A stretch of DNA of 64,000 bases from Gordoniibacillus kamchatkensis (GCF_000829455.1 NZ_JXAK01000030.1:19956-83955); one strand, 5' to 3'; shown: positions 19,180-28,112, counted from the first letter of the stretch. Notes: a model not told the origin generated them from the sequence alone. Made by a program: numbers and translations.

Positions 19180-19668
19180 ATGAACAAAAAATGGATCGGC
19201 GGACTTGCCGCTGCCGCCATGCTGTTTGCCGCCGTACCGGCTTATGCGGCGGGGACGCACGGCTCCCCGGCTGCCGCCAGCAGATCAGCCAAGCAAGAGA
19301 AGCAAGCCGCGCAGCTGAAGTATTGGCAGGGGCGGGCGCAAAAGCTCGGCATCGCCATAGACGGCAAGACCGTAAGCGAGCTAAAGAAAGAAATTCACGC
19401 GGCGCTGCAGCAGAAAAAAGCGGCGCAACAGCAAAAAATAACGGCGCAGCTGCAAAAGAGAGCGGCGCAGCTCGGCATCGATACCGCGGGAAAAACGAAT
19501 CAGCAGCTTCGCGACGCGATCAAGCAAGCGTTGCAGGCGAAAGCGACAGCCAGGCTGCACAAAATCGCCGCCAAGCTGCACATTAACACCGACGGCAAGA
19601 CGAACGCGCAGCTTCGCGAGGAAATCAAAGCCGCCTACGCGGCAAAAAAGCAAGCGAAACAAAGTTGA
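19180..19668 (+). CDS. secreted Lys/Gln/Ala-rich protein with three internal repeats
   Basis: 162 residues; ATG 19180 has GGTGGAG upstream. A clear signal peptide (NKKWIGGLAAAAMLFAAVPAYA-AG) is followed by three related segments of about 38 residues: KLGIAIDGKTVSELKKEI, QLGIDTAGKTNQQLRDAI and KLHINTDGKTNAQLREEI. Each consists of a GKT-containing turn and an amphipathic helix, separated by Ala/Gln/Lys-rich linkers. I know no named function; repeats of this kind suggest a cell-surface or extracellular helical protein. It follows the two-component system, of which it may be a target. Confidence 0.75.
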   Translation: MNKKWIGGLAAAAMLFAAVPAYAAGTHGSPAAASRSAKQEKQAAQLKYWQGRAQKLGIAIDGKTVSELKKEIHAALQQKKAAQQQKITAQLQKRAAQLGIDTAGKTNQQLRDAIKQALQAKATARLHKIAAKLHINTDGKTNAQLREEIKAAYAAKKQAKQS

Positions 19669-19677
19669 AACGAGGCA

Positions 19678-19720
19678 AACTCCTACCGGCACTGCAGGCC
19701 GGCGGGAGTTTTATTTTTTT
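19678..19720 (+). terminator. Rho-independent terminator
   Basis: AACTCC-TA-CCGGC pairs with GCCGG-CG-GGAGTT around a short loop, followed by TTATTTTTTT. Confidence 0.8.
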
Positions 19721-19934
19721 GGCCAAGTTATCATTGGTTGTTGAGTTCTGAGCAATAGAAAAAACGCCCAAACATCAGGCGTTTCATTCTGAGCTATCGT
19801 CTTCCATTACTTTAAACAACTTATATCGCCTTGGTGTGTAGCTTGTTAAATTCAAAACCTGCCATGGCCATCATCTGAAATATCGGTTGCTTCAACTCCT
19901 TTTTTCTTTTAAGCACCGAAATTTCGTCATCAAG

Positions 19935-20321
19935 TTACTTCTGCACAATCTGAATAAGGTTGCCGCATGTATCGTCGAAGACAGCTATTGTGAGCTCGCC
20001 CATTTTTGTCGGCTCCATAGTAAAATTCACGCCGGTTTCCAATAATCGTTTGTACTCTTTATTAATATCTGCAACGCCAAACATTGTTGCTGGGATGCCA
20101 TCGGCAAATATTTTCTTTTGATACTCTTTGGCGGCAGGATGGTCATTCGGTTCGAGTAAAAGCTCGGTACCGTCCTGCTCATCGGGAGAAACAAGCGTTA
20201 TCCACCTGAATTCTCCGACGGGAACGTCATGCTTTTTTACAAAGCCGAGCGTTTCCGTATAAAACTCCAATGCCTTGTCTTGATCTTGAACGAATATACT
20301 GGCAACAATGATTTTCATCAT
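19935..20321 (-). CDS. VOC (glyoxalase/bleomycin-resistance fold) protein
   Basis: 128 residues: IVASIFVQDQDKALEFYTETLGF, the usual first beta-alpha unit, then ELLLEPNDHPAAKEY, PATMFGVADINKEYKRLLETGV and a C-terminal FDDTCGNLIQIVQ with the family's D-x-x-GN-x-I pattern. ATG 20321 is chosen for AAAGGAGGG upstream; the next codon is also ATG. VOC proteins bind metals or small molecules, but no specific substrate can be assigned. It is transcribed after an ArsR-type regulator gene on the same strand, with a ~97-bp gap, as in many regulated detoxification pairs. Confidence 0.82.
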   Translation of the reverse strand: MMKIIVASIFVQDQDKALEFYTETLGFVKKHDVPVGEFRWITLVSPDEQDGTELLLEPNDHPAAKEYQKKIFADGIPATMFGVADINKEYKRLLETGVNFTMEPTKMGELTIAVFDDTCGNLIQIVQK

Positions 20322-20418
20322 GTCTTCCCTCCTTTGATATTTGCGGCGTTGGTGTTCTGCTAACAATCTGGCTCTAATCAGAAAAACCCATACATTCGTC
20401 AGAAGGTTTTCATTAAAA

Positions 20419-20697
20419 TTACTCTATCCATCCTTTCAGCAAATTTTTAAGCGGTTCGTTGTTGAAAATAAGCACTCGATATTTTCCCTTTTTTTCTGAT
20501 TTTACTAGCCCTGCATCTTCCAATGCAGAAAGATGTTTAGCTATCGCCTGTCGAGAAATGGTAAGGTCGTGCTTCATAATGAGACGTACCGTAAGTTCAT
20601 ACAATGTCATCTCGCTGCGTTCGGATAGTTCGTCTAATATAAGCCGCCGAGTCGAGTCGCCGAGTGCTTTGAATATAGCGTCTTTATCCCAATTCAT
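20419..20697 (-). CDS. ArsR-type winged-helix regulator
   Basis: 92 residues starting MNWDKDAIFKALGDSTRRLI, the typical ArsR opening, with a recognition region TISRQAIAKHLSALEDAGLV and wing KSEKKGKYRVLIF. No metal-binding cysteine pair is visible, so it is not an obvious metal sensor. An excellent sigma-A promoter containing a palindrome lies at 20705-20733. Its expected transcription start is within a base or two of the ATG, so the message may be leaderless; no ribosome-binding site is seen. It probably represses itself and the VOC gene downstream. Confidence 0.82.
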   Translation of the reverse strand: MNWDKDAIFKALGDSTRRLILDELSERSEMTLYELTVRLIMKHDLTISRQAIAKHLSALEDAGLVKSEKKGKYRVLIFNNEPLKNLLKGWIE

Positions 20698-20704
20698 ATA
20701 TCGA

Positions 20705-20733
20705 GTATAAGCAACTCTGGGGTTGCTTGTCAA
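20705..20733 (-). promoter_or_regulatory. promoter with embedded operator for the ArsR/VOC pair
   Basis: On the minus strand TTGACA (20733-20728), a 17-bp spacer and TTATAC (20710-20705). The spacer is filled by the palindrome AAGCAAC-TCTGGG-GTTGCTT (20709-20728), placed to block RNA polymerase. Confidence 0.7.
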
Positions 20734-20809
20734 CTATAAGTAACTGAAAAGTTGCGTGATCGTGGAACCGCATTATGACGTTGATGTCGTGCTTGAATAC
20801 CGGTATGAC

Positions 20810-20854
20810 AAAATGACCCGGCAGCTCCGCATGTCAGAGCTGCCGGGTCATTTT
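20810..20854. terminator. strong bidirectional hairpin
   Basis: AAAATGACCCGGCAGCTC (20810-20827) is perfectly complementary to 20837-20854. No gene ends next to it on either strand, so it may insulate the ArsR promoter or mark an unseen transcript. Confidence 0.6.
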
Positions 20855-20969
20855 GCAGCATGGATGGCCGCTTGCGCGGTAACCCTGGTTTATCACAGTT
20901 TCTGCTCCCGGTATTGAGCATTGCGGGAGAGAGGGGCGGGGCGGCGTTGCTTTGCGGCGAGGAGGGTGA

Positions 20970-21325
20970 CTGATCGAAACCGTTGGCTCGCAGCAAGGGG
21001 GTGAAGGGTATCAGCTGGCTCGGAGCAAGGATGTTGAAGGGTACCTGTTGGCCGCAGCCGAGTGATTGAACGATACACGCCGGCTCGCTACAAGAATATT
21101 GGATGGCGCCCGTTGGCTCGGAGCAAGGATGTTGGACGGTGCCTGTTCGCTCGCAGCAAGGATGTTGGAAGGTACCCGCTGGCTCGGAGCAAGGATTTTG
21201 AAGGGTACCTGTTGGCTCGTAGCACGGTGATTTGAACGATACACGCCGGCTCGCAGCAAGAATATTGGACGGCGCCCACTAGCTCGTAGCACGGTGGTCG
21301 AATGACATTCGCTGGCTCTGTAGGG
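20970..21325. repeat. minisatellite, ~33-bp units in a ~165-bp higher-order repeat
   Basis: About ten imperfect copies of a unit such as GGCTCGGAGCAAGGATGTTG plus a GGTACC-containing tail. Larger blocks recur with ~165-bp spacing: GGCTCGGAGCAAGGAT at 21017 and 21181, and TTGAACGATACACGCC at 21066 and 21232. No start or ribosome-binding site supports translation. Confidence 0.75.
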
Positions 21326-21329
21326 AACA

Positions 21330-22200
21330 AATTCGTTAAATTGCGCATCCTCATACGCTATTAACGCCCAAAAAAGAAAAAGCGGCAAATAGCGAACGAC
21401 TGTGCTCTGCAGTAAGACCAAACGACGGTATCAGCGACTCTGAGGTCTTTATTGGCCTGGTTTCTTTAAAACGCCCCCTAACAGCGTCTCCAGATTCTTT
21501 GATTAGAGAATCTGGTCGCTGTTGCTTCGTTTGCGCCTTCATATTCTTCAATTTAAGAATCACGGTCGCTATTGCTCCGTTTGCGTCTTGCCAGGCTCTT
21601 GGCCCTCATCGGAAGAAAGAAACTCGGAGGCCGCTCATCATCGAAGAACCTCCGATAGGAGTGTTTCCCGACGACCATCCCGGCCGCCGCCATCGCGCTA
21701 GCTATAACATGAAACACATGATCGAGGCTTAACTGGAATCCCTCCTGTTAGTGATGCTGATTGAAGCGATTTTATCCAACTACAGGGAAAACCCGCCGCT
21801 AATTCCGACGAATTCCCCCAAAGCAAGGACATACAGCCGATTTTACTGGAGGTTTTCCCGCTAACTACGCCTTCATTGGAGATTCTGGCCATATTAAAGG
21901 GAGGATTTCCTGTAGCAGCAGAAAGTCGGGCGACTAGAGCAGCACGATCGGTGAACCATGAATCTACGCTGCTAAAAAGATAAAGATGCGAAGTTCGGAA
22001 CGTTCCCGCTAAGCAGCGATGTTTTTAAACAGCGTCATAAGGAATGTTTGAGTTCTTTAAAGCAAAGAAGCCCCGAAATGCATTGCTTACATCATGAAAA
22101 CTTCCCGGCTTACGATGCGAGTTTTATCCGAAAATACTTCGATAGAAGTTTTCATAAGTAAGCAGCGCGGGATGACGCCGCGGCAGCAGGGCAAAGATAG
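21330..22200. other. non-coding, repeat-derived spacer
   Basis: No credible gene. Visible items are AGATTCT-hairpins (21491-21512), an ATTCTT/AAGAAT hairpin near 21541, and CTTACGATGCGAGTTTT at ~22111, a copy of an element also seen near 47283 (inverted) and 59911. A short open stretch ending at 21732 has no family match. Confidence 0.4.
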
Positions 22201-22232
22201 CAATGAGTTTAACGCAAGAAAGGTTGTTTGGG

Positions 22233-22598
22233 ATGGAACGAAAACGGACGGATTTTAAATACGTGCAGCAGCACCTTGCCAACGAGCGGACTTTTCTGGC
22301 GTGGGTACGAACGGCCATCACGATTATCGGGCTCGGGTTTTTGGCGGCGGGGGTCGTGTTTCGCACGACGACGTACGAACATATCGGCCATACGCTGGCC
22401 GCAATTGTCGGCATCGGGGCCGTGCTCGTCGGGGGCGTCGTCATCGCGATGGCGGCGGCCGGGTACAAAACCAAACAAAAGCGAATCAACGAAGAGTCGT
22501 TCGAATCGCCGTCCGCGATCATCTGGTTTGCCGCCGCGGGGCTCGCCTTGATGTCGGCGTTCCTCATCCTTCTCGTTATTTTGCTGCTCCTGTATTAA
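22233..22598 (+). CDS. DUF202 (YidH-type) membrane protein
   Basis: 121 residues with the DUF202 signature LANERTFLAWVRTAITIIGLG near the N-terminus and three membrane helices (the first in the signature, then IGHTLAAIVGIGAVLVGGVVIAMAA and IWFAAAGLALMSAFLILLVILLLL). ATG 22233 follows AGAAAGG at a slightly long distance; an in-frame ATG at 22203 would add ten residues. DUF202 proteins are small inner-membrane proteins without an established biochemical role. No operon partner is evident. Confidence 0.8.
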   Translation: MERKRTDFKYVQQHLANERTFLAWVRTAITIIGLGFLAAGVVFRTTTYEHIGHTLAAIVGIGAVLVGGVVIAMAAAGYKTKQKRINEESFESPSAIIWFAAAGLALMSAFLILLVILLLLY

Positions 22599-22709
22599 AT
22601 CCCTTTACGCGCTGTTATAAAAGCTAAACCTGCGTTATATACAAAAGCTCCCATTCAAGTAAGCTGAGAATGAAAGGTTCTGATATTCAGATAAGCGAGG
22701 AGCGGGAGC

Positions 22710-23621
22710 ATGAACATCGGATTTATCGGACTAGGGAAGATGGGCGGCGCGATGGCAGGCCGGCTACATGCCGCCGGACACCGGGTCGTCGGTTTCGACG
22801 CGAATCAGGCTGCGTTAACGGCCGCGGGAGAACGTGGACTTGAGGTGGCCGGATCCATCACGGAGCTGGCGGAAGCGCTTGAAGCCCCCCGCGTTGTTTG
22901 GATAATGACGCCTCCCGGCGCACCGACGGAAGCCGCCGTCACTGAGTTGAAGGCGGCGCTAGGCGCTGGCGATTTGGTCATCGACGGCGGAAATTCGGAT
23001 TTTCGCGACACTTTGCGCCGGGCCGCCGAGCTGCGCGAGCAGGGCATCACTTTAGTCGATGTCGGGGTCAGCGGCGGGGTACAAGGAGCCCAAAACGGAT
23101 GCGGGCTGCTGGTCGGCTCCGATCCGTCCGATTTCGAACGGCTGAAGCCGATTTTCGATGCGCTGGCGGCGAAGGGCGGTTGCGCGCATGTGGGCCGCAG
23201 CGGCGCCGGACATTTTGCCAAGGCCGTTCACAACGGCGTGGAATACGCCATCATGCAAGCTTATGGCGAAGGCTATGAGCTTTTGGCGGCTTCGGATATC
23301 GACGTCGATGTTCTCGCTACGCTCGAAGCGTGGCAGGCCGGCTGTTCCATTCGCTCGCATCTGCTCGAAAAGCTGATCGAGGCCCTCCGGCCGGATCCGG
23401 CCTTGGAGAGCATCCGAGGTTATGCCGCTGATTCGGGTATGGGACGCTGGACCGTCGAGGAGGCGATCCGCCTGCGCGTCCCGACTCCGACGATTTCCGC
23501 AGCGCTGCAAGCGCGGTTCAGATCGCAGCAGGACGATTCCCCGACGATGAAGAGCATCGCCGCGCTCCGGGGAGTGATCGGCGGCCACGCCGTGCTGAAG
23601 TCGGAAGGCGGGAGCAAATGA
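22710..23621 (+). CDS. gnd: 6-phosphogluconate dehydrogenase, short (NAD-type, GndA/YqeC-like)
   Basis: 303 residues, about 170 shorter than the classic dimeric enzyme, as in the YqeC/short decarboxylating group. N-terminal Rossmann motif GFIGLGKMGGAMAGRL (GxGxxG), VIDGGNSDFRDTLRRA, DVGVSGGVQGAQNGCGLLVG and the catalytic region GAGHFAKAVHNGVEYAIMQAYGEGYELL (with the Lys and HNGVEY) are all intact. It oxidatively decarboxylates 6-phosphogluconate to ribulose 5-phosphate. ATGA overlap joins it to the hxlB-like gene, with gluconokinase following, so it forms a gluconate-use operon. Confidence 0.92.
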   Translation: MNIGFIGLGKMGGAMAGRLHAAGHRVVGFDANQAALTAAGERGLEVAGSITELAEALEAPRVVWIMTPPGAPTEAAVTELKAALGAGDLVIDGGNSDFRDTLRRAAELREQGITLVDVGVSGGVQGAQNGCGLLVGSDPSDFERLKPIFDALAAKGGCAHVGRSGAGHFAKAVHNGVEYAIMQAYGEGYELLAASDIDVDVLATLEAWQAGCSIRSHLLEKLIEALRPDPALESIRGYAADSGMGRWTVEEAIRLRVPTPTISAALQARFRSQQDDSPTMKSIAALRGVIGGHAVLKSEGGSK

Positions 23622-24169
23622 GCACCTACGATCGCACTCCGAGTCAGGAACGTCTGTCCGTCATTCTCAGCGAGCTCCGGGACATTGCCGATGCCGTCGA
23701 CCCGGCTGAGCTTCAGGCTTTGACCGAGGCGCTCATCGCCGCCAAGCGGGTATTTTTCAGCGGCCAAGGCCGTTCCGGTTTGATGGTCCGGGCCATAGCG
23801 ATTCGGCTTATGCATATCGGACTGACGGTGTACGTGGCCGGTGAGACCAGTGCGCCTTCGATCGGGCAAGGCGATCTGCTTGTCGCCGTATCGGCGTCGG
23901 CGAAAACCCAGGCTACATTGACCCATATGGACGTCGCGCGGCGTACGGGCGCGAAAGTTGCTCTCGTCTCGGCCGTCGCTGTTAATCCAGGGCTTAGCGA
24001 CATTCTCGTGACTATTCCCGCGCGTACGGCTGTAGCTACTTTACAGCATGCCGGCTCCCTGTTCGAGCAATCTTTGCTGCTCATAGGCGATGCGATTGCA
24101 TGGCAAGTCCAGCGGAGCTTGCGCGTCGAAGACCGGGAGCTTGACGAGCGTCACGCCAACTTGCAATGA
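23618..24169 (+). CDS. hxlB: 6-phospho-3-hexuloisomerase-like SIS protein
   Basis: 183 residues, the usual length for phospho-hexuloisomerase (PHI). The SIS sugar-isomerase fold is clear: KRVFFSGQGRSGLMVRAIAIRLMHIG, then VYVAGETSAPSIGQGDLLVAVSASAKTQATL and AKVALVSAV. PHI interconverts hexulose 6-phosphate and fructose 6-phosphate in the ribulose-monophosphate pathway, normally with a synthase (HxlA), which is absent here. Its position between gnd and gluconokinase suggests that it handles a product of ribulose 5-phosphate metabolism or has a related isomerase activity. Family assignment is fairly sure; the exact reaction is not. Confidence 0.8.
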   Translation: MSTYDRTPSQERLSVILSELRDIADAVDPAELQALTEALIAAKRVFFSGQGRSGLMVRAIAIRLMHIGLTVYVAGETSAPSIGQGDLLVAVSASAKTQATLTHMDVARRTGAKVALVSAVAVNPGLSDILVTIPARTAVATLQHAGSLFEQSLLLIGDAIAWQVQRSLRVEDRELDERHANLQ

Positions 24170-24182
24170 AGGAGGCTGCAGC

Positions 24183-25657
24183 ATGAAACAGCCTTCGCTC
24201 GTTCTAGCGATAGACGTTGGCTCTTCGTCGGTGCGCGCAGCGCTGTTTGACACGCGCGCCAACCAGCTCGGGCCTCTTGCGCAGCGAACCTATAAGCTTG
24301 ACGTCGACTCGAGCGGCAAAGCTGCGGTCGATCCTTACGCTTTAATCGACCATGTCGCCGAAGTGATCGACGAGACGGTCCGAGCTTTGCCGGACGATAG
24401 CGCTATAGCCGGAGTGGCGCTCAGTATGTTTGGCATAGCATGCTCGGCGTCGATCAAAACATGCGGCCGACAACGCCGATCTTCACTTGGGCCGATCGCC
24501 GCTCGGCCACACATGCGGCGCGGTTGCGGAGCGCACCGGATGCCGGGCAGCTGCATCGCGAAACCGGGTGTCCGGTTCATTCGAGCTTCTGGCCGGCGCG
24601 ACTGCTCTGGCTCGCCGAGGCCGAACCGGCGGCTTACGCAGCGACCCGCTTCTGGCTCTCGGCCGCAGATTATATGTATTTCCGGCTGTTCGGAACGGTA
24701 ACCGCTTCGACGTCGATGGCATCGGGGACCGGCCTGTTCGACATCGGCCGGCTGATCTGGAGCGAGCGGGCGATTCGTGCGGCGAAGCTCGATCCGGCCG
24801 CTCTTCCGGACGTTTCCGACGCTCCGTGTCATGGGTTACGAGCCGAGTATGCAGAGAGATGGCCGCAGTTGCGGGACGTGCCGTGGTTTCCCGCCAAAGG
24901 CGACGGCGCATGCTCGAACATCGGCGCAGGCTGTGCGGACGACGGCCGAATGGCCTTCATGCTCGGCACCAGCGGCTCGATGCGCATCGTGTGGGAAGCC
25001 GGGAAAGCCGCGATCGCCGATCCCGGGCAGTGGTGCTACCGTGTCGACCGGCGGCGGTTCGCCGGCGGAATGGCGCTGTCGGAAGGGGGGAACGCGGTCG
25101 CATGGGCCAGGAAGTCGCTGCTGCTCGGCGCCCCGGCCGAGATCGAAGCGAACGTAGTCGCCATGCCGCCGGACGGGCACGGCTTGACCGTGCTTCCGTT
25201 CTTTCTCGGGGCGCGCAGTCCGGACTGGATTGACGGCCGTACAGCGGTGTTCGCCGGCATTACGGCAGCGACTTCGCCGCTCGACATGTACCGGGCCGTG
25301 CTCGAAAGCGTCGCCATCCGTTTCGCCCTGTTGAAGCGCCGCCTCGATGCGGCAAGACCGGGGCAGCGCCGCGTCGTGGCGACCGGAGCGGCTTTCCTGC
25401 AGTCGTCGGCCTGGCCGCAAATTGTCGCCGATTGTCTCGGGGAGGAAATTATGCTTTCCGGCGTAAGCGAAGGTTCGCTGCGCGGCGCAGCCATCCTTGC
25501 GCTGGAGGAGCTTGGCTGCATCGCTTCAATCGGCGCTCTGGAAAGCCCGATTACCGCGGTCGTCAATCCTGACGCCGAAGCCCACGCTATATACGCAAAA
25601 GCGATGGAGCGGCACAAACGGCTCGATGAGCAAATGATCTCCATGAACGTTGTCTAG
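24183..25657 (+). CDS. gntK: gluconokinase (FGGY family), one frameshift
   Basis: AGGAGG precedes ATG 24183. The FGGY kinase N-domain (LAIDVGSSSVRAALFDT) reads to GVALSMF and then breaks at ~24431, where TTTGG stands for an expected TTTTGG. The next frame continues ...HSMLGVDQNMRPTTPIFTWADRRS to 25657. With one T restored the protein is 491 residues, normal for the family, with FMLGTSGSMRIVW, LSEGGNAVAWA and RRVVATGAAFLQS. It phosphorylates gluconate to 6-phosphogluconate, feeding gnd. A sequence error in a T-run is more likely than loss of the gene, since the whole operon is otherwise intact. Confidence 0.85.
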
Positions 25658-25680
25658 GGCGGAACCATCGCAAAAATCAT

Positions 25681-25709
25681 TTGCTCCCTCCTTTGGCGAA
25701 ACGTATAAT
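25681..25709 (+). promoter_or_regulatory. sigma-A promoter of the serine hydrolase gene
   Basis: TTGCTC (25681-25686), a 17-bp spacer and TATAAT (25704-25709), starting soon after the gntK stop codon. Confidence 0.6.
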
Positions 25710-25758
25710 CGAACCGTACAACGATTACGAGGAGCCGAACCCGAGGGGGTATGTATCC

Positions 25759-26829
25759 ATGACGTTCGCAGCCGATTTCCGCGCCGTCGATTTGTTTCTG
25801 GAACGTGAAATTGCCGCGGGCCACATCCCCGGCGCCGTGCTGCATATTGCGCATAAGGGCGGCGTGCTGCTGCACAAGGCTTACGGGAACCGCACGGTGC
25901 ATCCGCAAGTTTCGCCGATGAACGTGGACACTGTCTTCGATCTCGCTTCATTAACGAAAGTAGTAGCCGCGCTGCCGGCAGCGCTGAAGCTTCTGGAGCA
26001 GGGCAAAATCGCTTTATCGGATACGGTCGACGCTTTCCTGCCCGATTTCCGCCAAGGTCAAGGGGAACCGATCCGCATCCTCCATCTCCTGACGCATACG
26101 TCCGGGCTGGCGGCGGACTTGACCGACAAAAAGGCGGTGCTGAAGCTCTCCCGCGAAGAGCTGCTGGCGCGCGTGATCGGCAGTCAGCCGCTTCGTCCGC
26201 CGGGGGAGAAGGTCGTCTACAGCGACCTCGGCATGATTTTGCTGTACTGCATTATCGAGACAGTGACCGGGGAACCGTTCGACGCCTTTGTGAAGCGCGA
26301 AATATTTGAGCCGCTGGATATGAACGATACCGGATTTTGCCCGTCGTTCGAACCGGAACGCTATGCGGCAACCGAATATAGCGAGGAACTGGGCGGCTAC
26401 AAGCTCGGCATCGTGCACGACGAGAAGGCCGAGCGGCTCGGCGGCGTGAGCGGGCATGCCGGACTTTTTTCCACGGCTGCCGATTTGGCGAACTTTGTCT
26501 CCGTGTTCCGGCAGGGTGGCGTATACCGGGGCAGAAAACTGTTCTCCGAGGCGACCGTGGCGCTGTCCACCCGAAATTTTACGCCTTACGACCGCGAATA
26601 TCGCGGCCTTGGCTGGTTATTGAAAAATCCGGCCGACATATCGTCCGGCGGCGATCTGCTGTCGAGCCGTTCGTTCGGGCATACCGGATTCACCGGAACG
26701 AGCCTGTGGCTCGATCCCGAGGTTGATTTGCAAATCATTCTGCTGACGAACCGGGTCCATTTCGGCCGGACCGACCACATTTTGCGGCTGCGGCCACGGC
26801 TGCACAATTTGATCCGATCCATGTTCTAG
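25759..26829 (+). CDS. serine hydrolase of the beta-lactamase (class C/AmiE-like) family
   Basis: 356 residues; ATG 25759 has GAGGGGG upstream. The family motifs are in order: S-x-x-K in FDLASLTKVVAALPA (about residue 65), the Tyr motif in VVYSDLGMILLY (Y-S-D for Y-x-N) and the HTG box in FGHTGFTGTSLWLDP. LLTHTSGLAADLT and GGVSGHAGLFSTAADLANF are typical. There is no signal peptide, so it acts in the cytoplasm; related enzymes include esterases and the muropeptide amidase AmiE. The substrate is unknown. The next gene, 125 bp on, is a double-GNAT acetyltransferase. Confidence 0.85.
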   Translation: MTFAADFRAVDLFLEREIAAGHIPGAVLHIAHKGGVLLHKAYGNRTVHPQVSPMNVDTVFDLASLTKVVAALPAALKLLEQGKIALSDTVDAFLPDFRQGQGEPIRILHLLTHTSGLAADLTDKKAVLKLSREELLARVIGSQPLRPPGEKVVYSDLGMILLYCIIETVTGEPFDAFVKREIFEPLDMNDTGFCPSFEPERYAATEYSEELGGYKLGIVHDEKAERLGGVSGHAGLFSTAADLANFVSVFRQGGVYRGRKLFSEATVALSTRNFTPYDREYRGLGWLLKNPADISSGGDLLSSRSFGHTGFTGTSLWLDPEVDLQIILLTNRVHFGRTDHILRLRPRLHNLIRSMF

Positions 26830-26954
26830 CTTGCTCCATCCAGCAAGTATAAGCTGCGCCTATGCTTGAACGGATACCGCTGGGGTAAACGAGCATGTCC
26901 AAATGGATGGCGTAAGCCGGATATCCTTGAAAAAGTACGAGGGAGGGCGATCAA

Positions 26955-27956
26955 ATGAACTATGTGCCGCTGACGGAAGACCGGTTGCCGCAAATGTGCG
27001 AGCTCTGGAACCGGGAACTGGGCGAACGATTTCCGATGCGCGAGGAGCTGCTGAAGCAAAACAGCTTTCGCGATGCGAACGTGTTGCCGGAAGGATCTTG
27101 GCTGGCCGTTGACGAGGCGACGGATCAGGTCGTCGGCTTCGTCGTCGCGAAAATTTGGCGAGAGCAGCGAGAGTTCGTCTTGAGGGCTGGAGCCGGCTGG
27201 ATCCAAGTGCTGCTCGTCGCCCGCGAATATCGCGGCCGAGGCATCGGAAGCGAGCTGCTGAGCCGCGCGGAACGGGCGCTCGCCGCATGCGGTGCGGAAA
27301 CCATTCTGCTTGGCAAAGATCCGTGGCACTATTTCCCCGGGATCCCGCAGGAGGACGAAGCGGCTCGCCGCTGGTTCGGCGCCAAAGGCTACCAGGACGA
27401 TCAGCGCGTCGAAAACGACTTGCTGGCGGTGTATGACGGCGGCACCGGCGCTGCGGAAGAGCTCCCCGCGCTCGAAGGAGGGGCGCGGGTGCGGATGCTC
27501 GAAGCGCACGAGAAAGACGAGCTGCTGGCGTTTCTTCGCCGCTGCTTTCCAGGCCGCTGGGAATACGAAGCCTTGTGCTATTTCGAATGCGGCGGAACCG
27601 GACGGGAGTTCGTCGTGCTGGAGCAGGAAGGCCGCATCGTCGGCTTTTGCCGCATCAACGACAGCCGTTCCCCGCTCATCGCACAGAACGTATACTGGGC
27701 TCCCTTGTTTCAAGAAGAGCTTGGCGGCATCGGACCGCTCGGCGTCGACGCCGCGTTCCGGGGCCGCGGGTACGGACTTGCCGTCGTGCAGGCGGGGGTG
27801 CATTTTTTGCGGCAGCGCGGAATTCGCCGTATTGTCATCGACTGGACGACGCTGGTCGACTTTTACGGGAAGCTGAATTACAAGGTGTGGAAAGCGTACG
27901 GCTCATATTCCAAGCGCCTCGAGCAGAGCGGCGCCCGTGGCCAGCTTGCGCAATGA
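26955..27956 (+). CDS. tandem GNAT-domain N-acetyltransferase
   Basis: 333 residues containing two GNAT domains. In the first, QVLLVAREYRGRGIGSELLSRAERAL carries the acetyl-CoA loop R-G-R-G-I-G. In the second, PLGVDAAFRGRGYGLAVVQAGVHFL carries R-G-R-G-Y-G. GEGGGCGAT precedes the ATG (GAGGGCGATCAA). Two-domain GNAT proteins of this type acetylate amines; no acceptor can be named. It could be co-transcribed with the serine hydrolase, a pairing also compatible with cell-wall amino-sugar turnover, but that is inference. Confidence 0.85.
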   Translation: MNYVPLTEDRLPQMCELWNRELGERFPMREELLKQNSFRDANVLPEGSWLAVDEATDQVVGFVVAKIWREQREFVLRAGAGWIQVLLVAREYRGRGIGSELLSRAERALAACGAETILLGKDPWHYFPGIPQEDEAARRWFGAKGYQDDQRVENDLLAVYDGGTGAAEELPALEGGARVRMLEAHEKDELLAFLRRCFPGRWEYEALCYFECGGTGREFVVLEQEGRIVGFCRINDSRSPLIAQNVYWAPLFQEELGGIGPLGVDAAFRGRGYGLAVVQAGVHFLRQRGIRRIVIDWTTLVDFYGKLNYKVWKAYGSYSKRLEQSGARGQLAQ

Positions 27957-27966
27957 GCCGAGCGAT

Positions 27967-28096
27967 CAAGGCGTTTAGCAGGAGGAACGGCGTCGAGCAA
28001 TTGAAGCAACGTAACTTTGCCGGCTAAACGCCAAGGCGTTTAGCCGGAGGAATGGCGTCGAGCAATTGAAGCAACCTAACACTGCTAGTTCAACGC
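27967..28096. repeat. two 65-bp tandem repeats ending at a ribosome-binding site
   Basis: CAAGGCGTTTAGC starts at 27967 and 28032, and a third partial copy, CAAGGAGG, starts exactly 65 bp later at 28097, where it forms the ribosome-binding site of the next gene. Each unit holds GGCGTCGAGCAATTGAAGCA. The junction of the units forms the palindrome CCGGCTAAACG...CGTTTAGCCGG, related to that at 8355. Confidence 0.8.
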
Positions 28097-28112
28097 CAAG
28101 GAGGTGTGACGA

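Noticed and set aside
20970..21325. CRISPR-like regular repeats
   Set aside because: Units are contiguous and diverged, with no unique spacers and no cas genes.
21499..21732. Open frame ending PGRRHRASYNMKHMIEA
   Set aside because: No start signal and the first half is compositionally a repeat spacer; may be a gene remnant, but not supportable.
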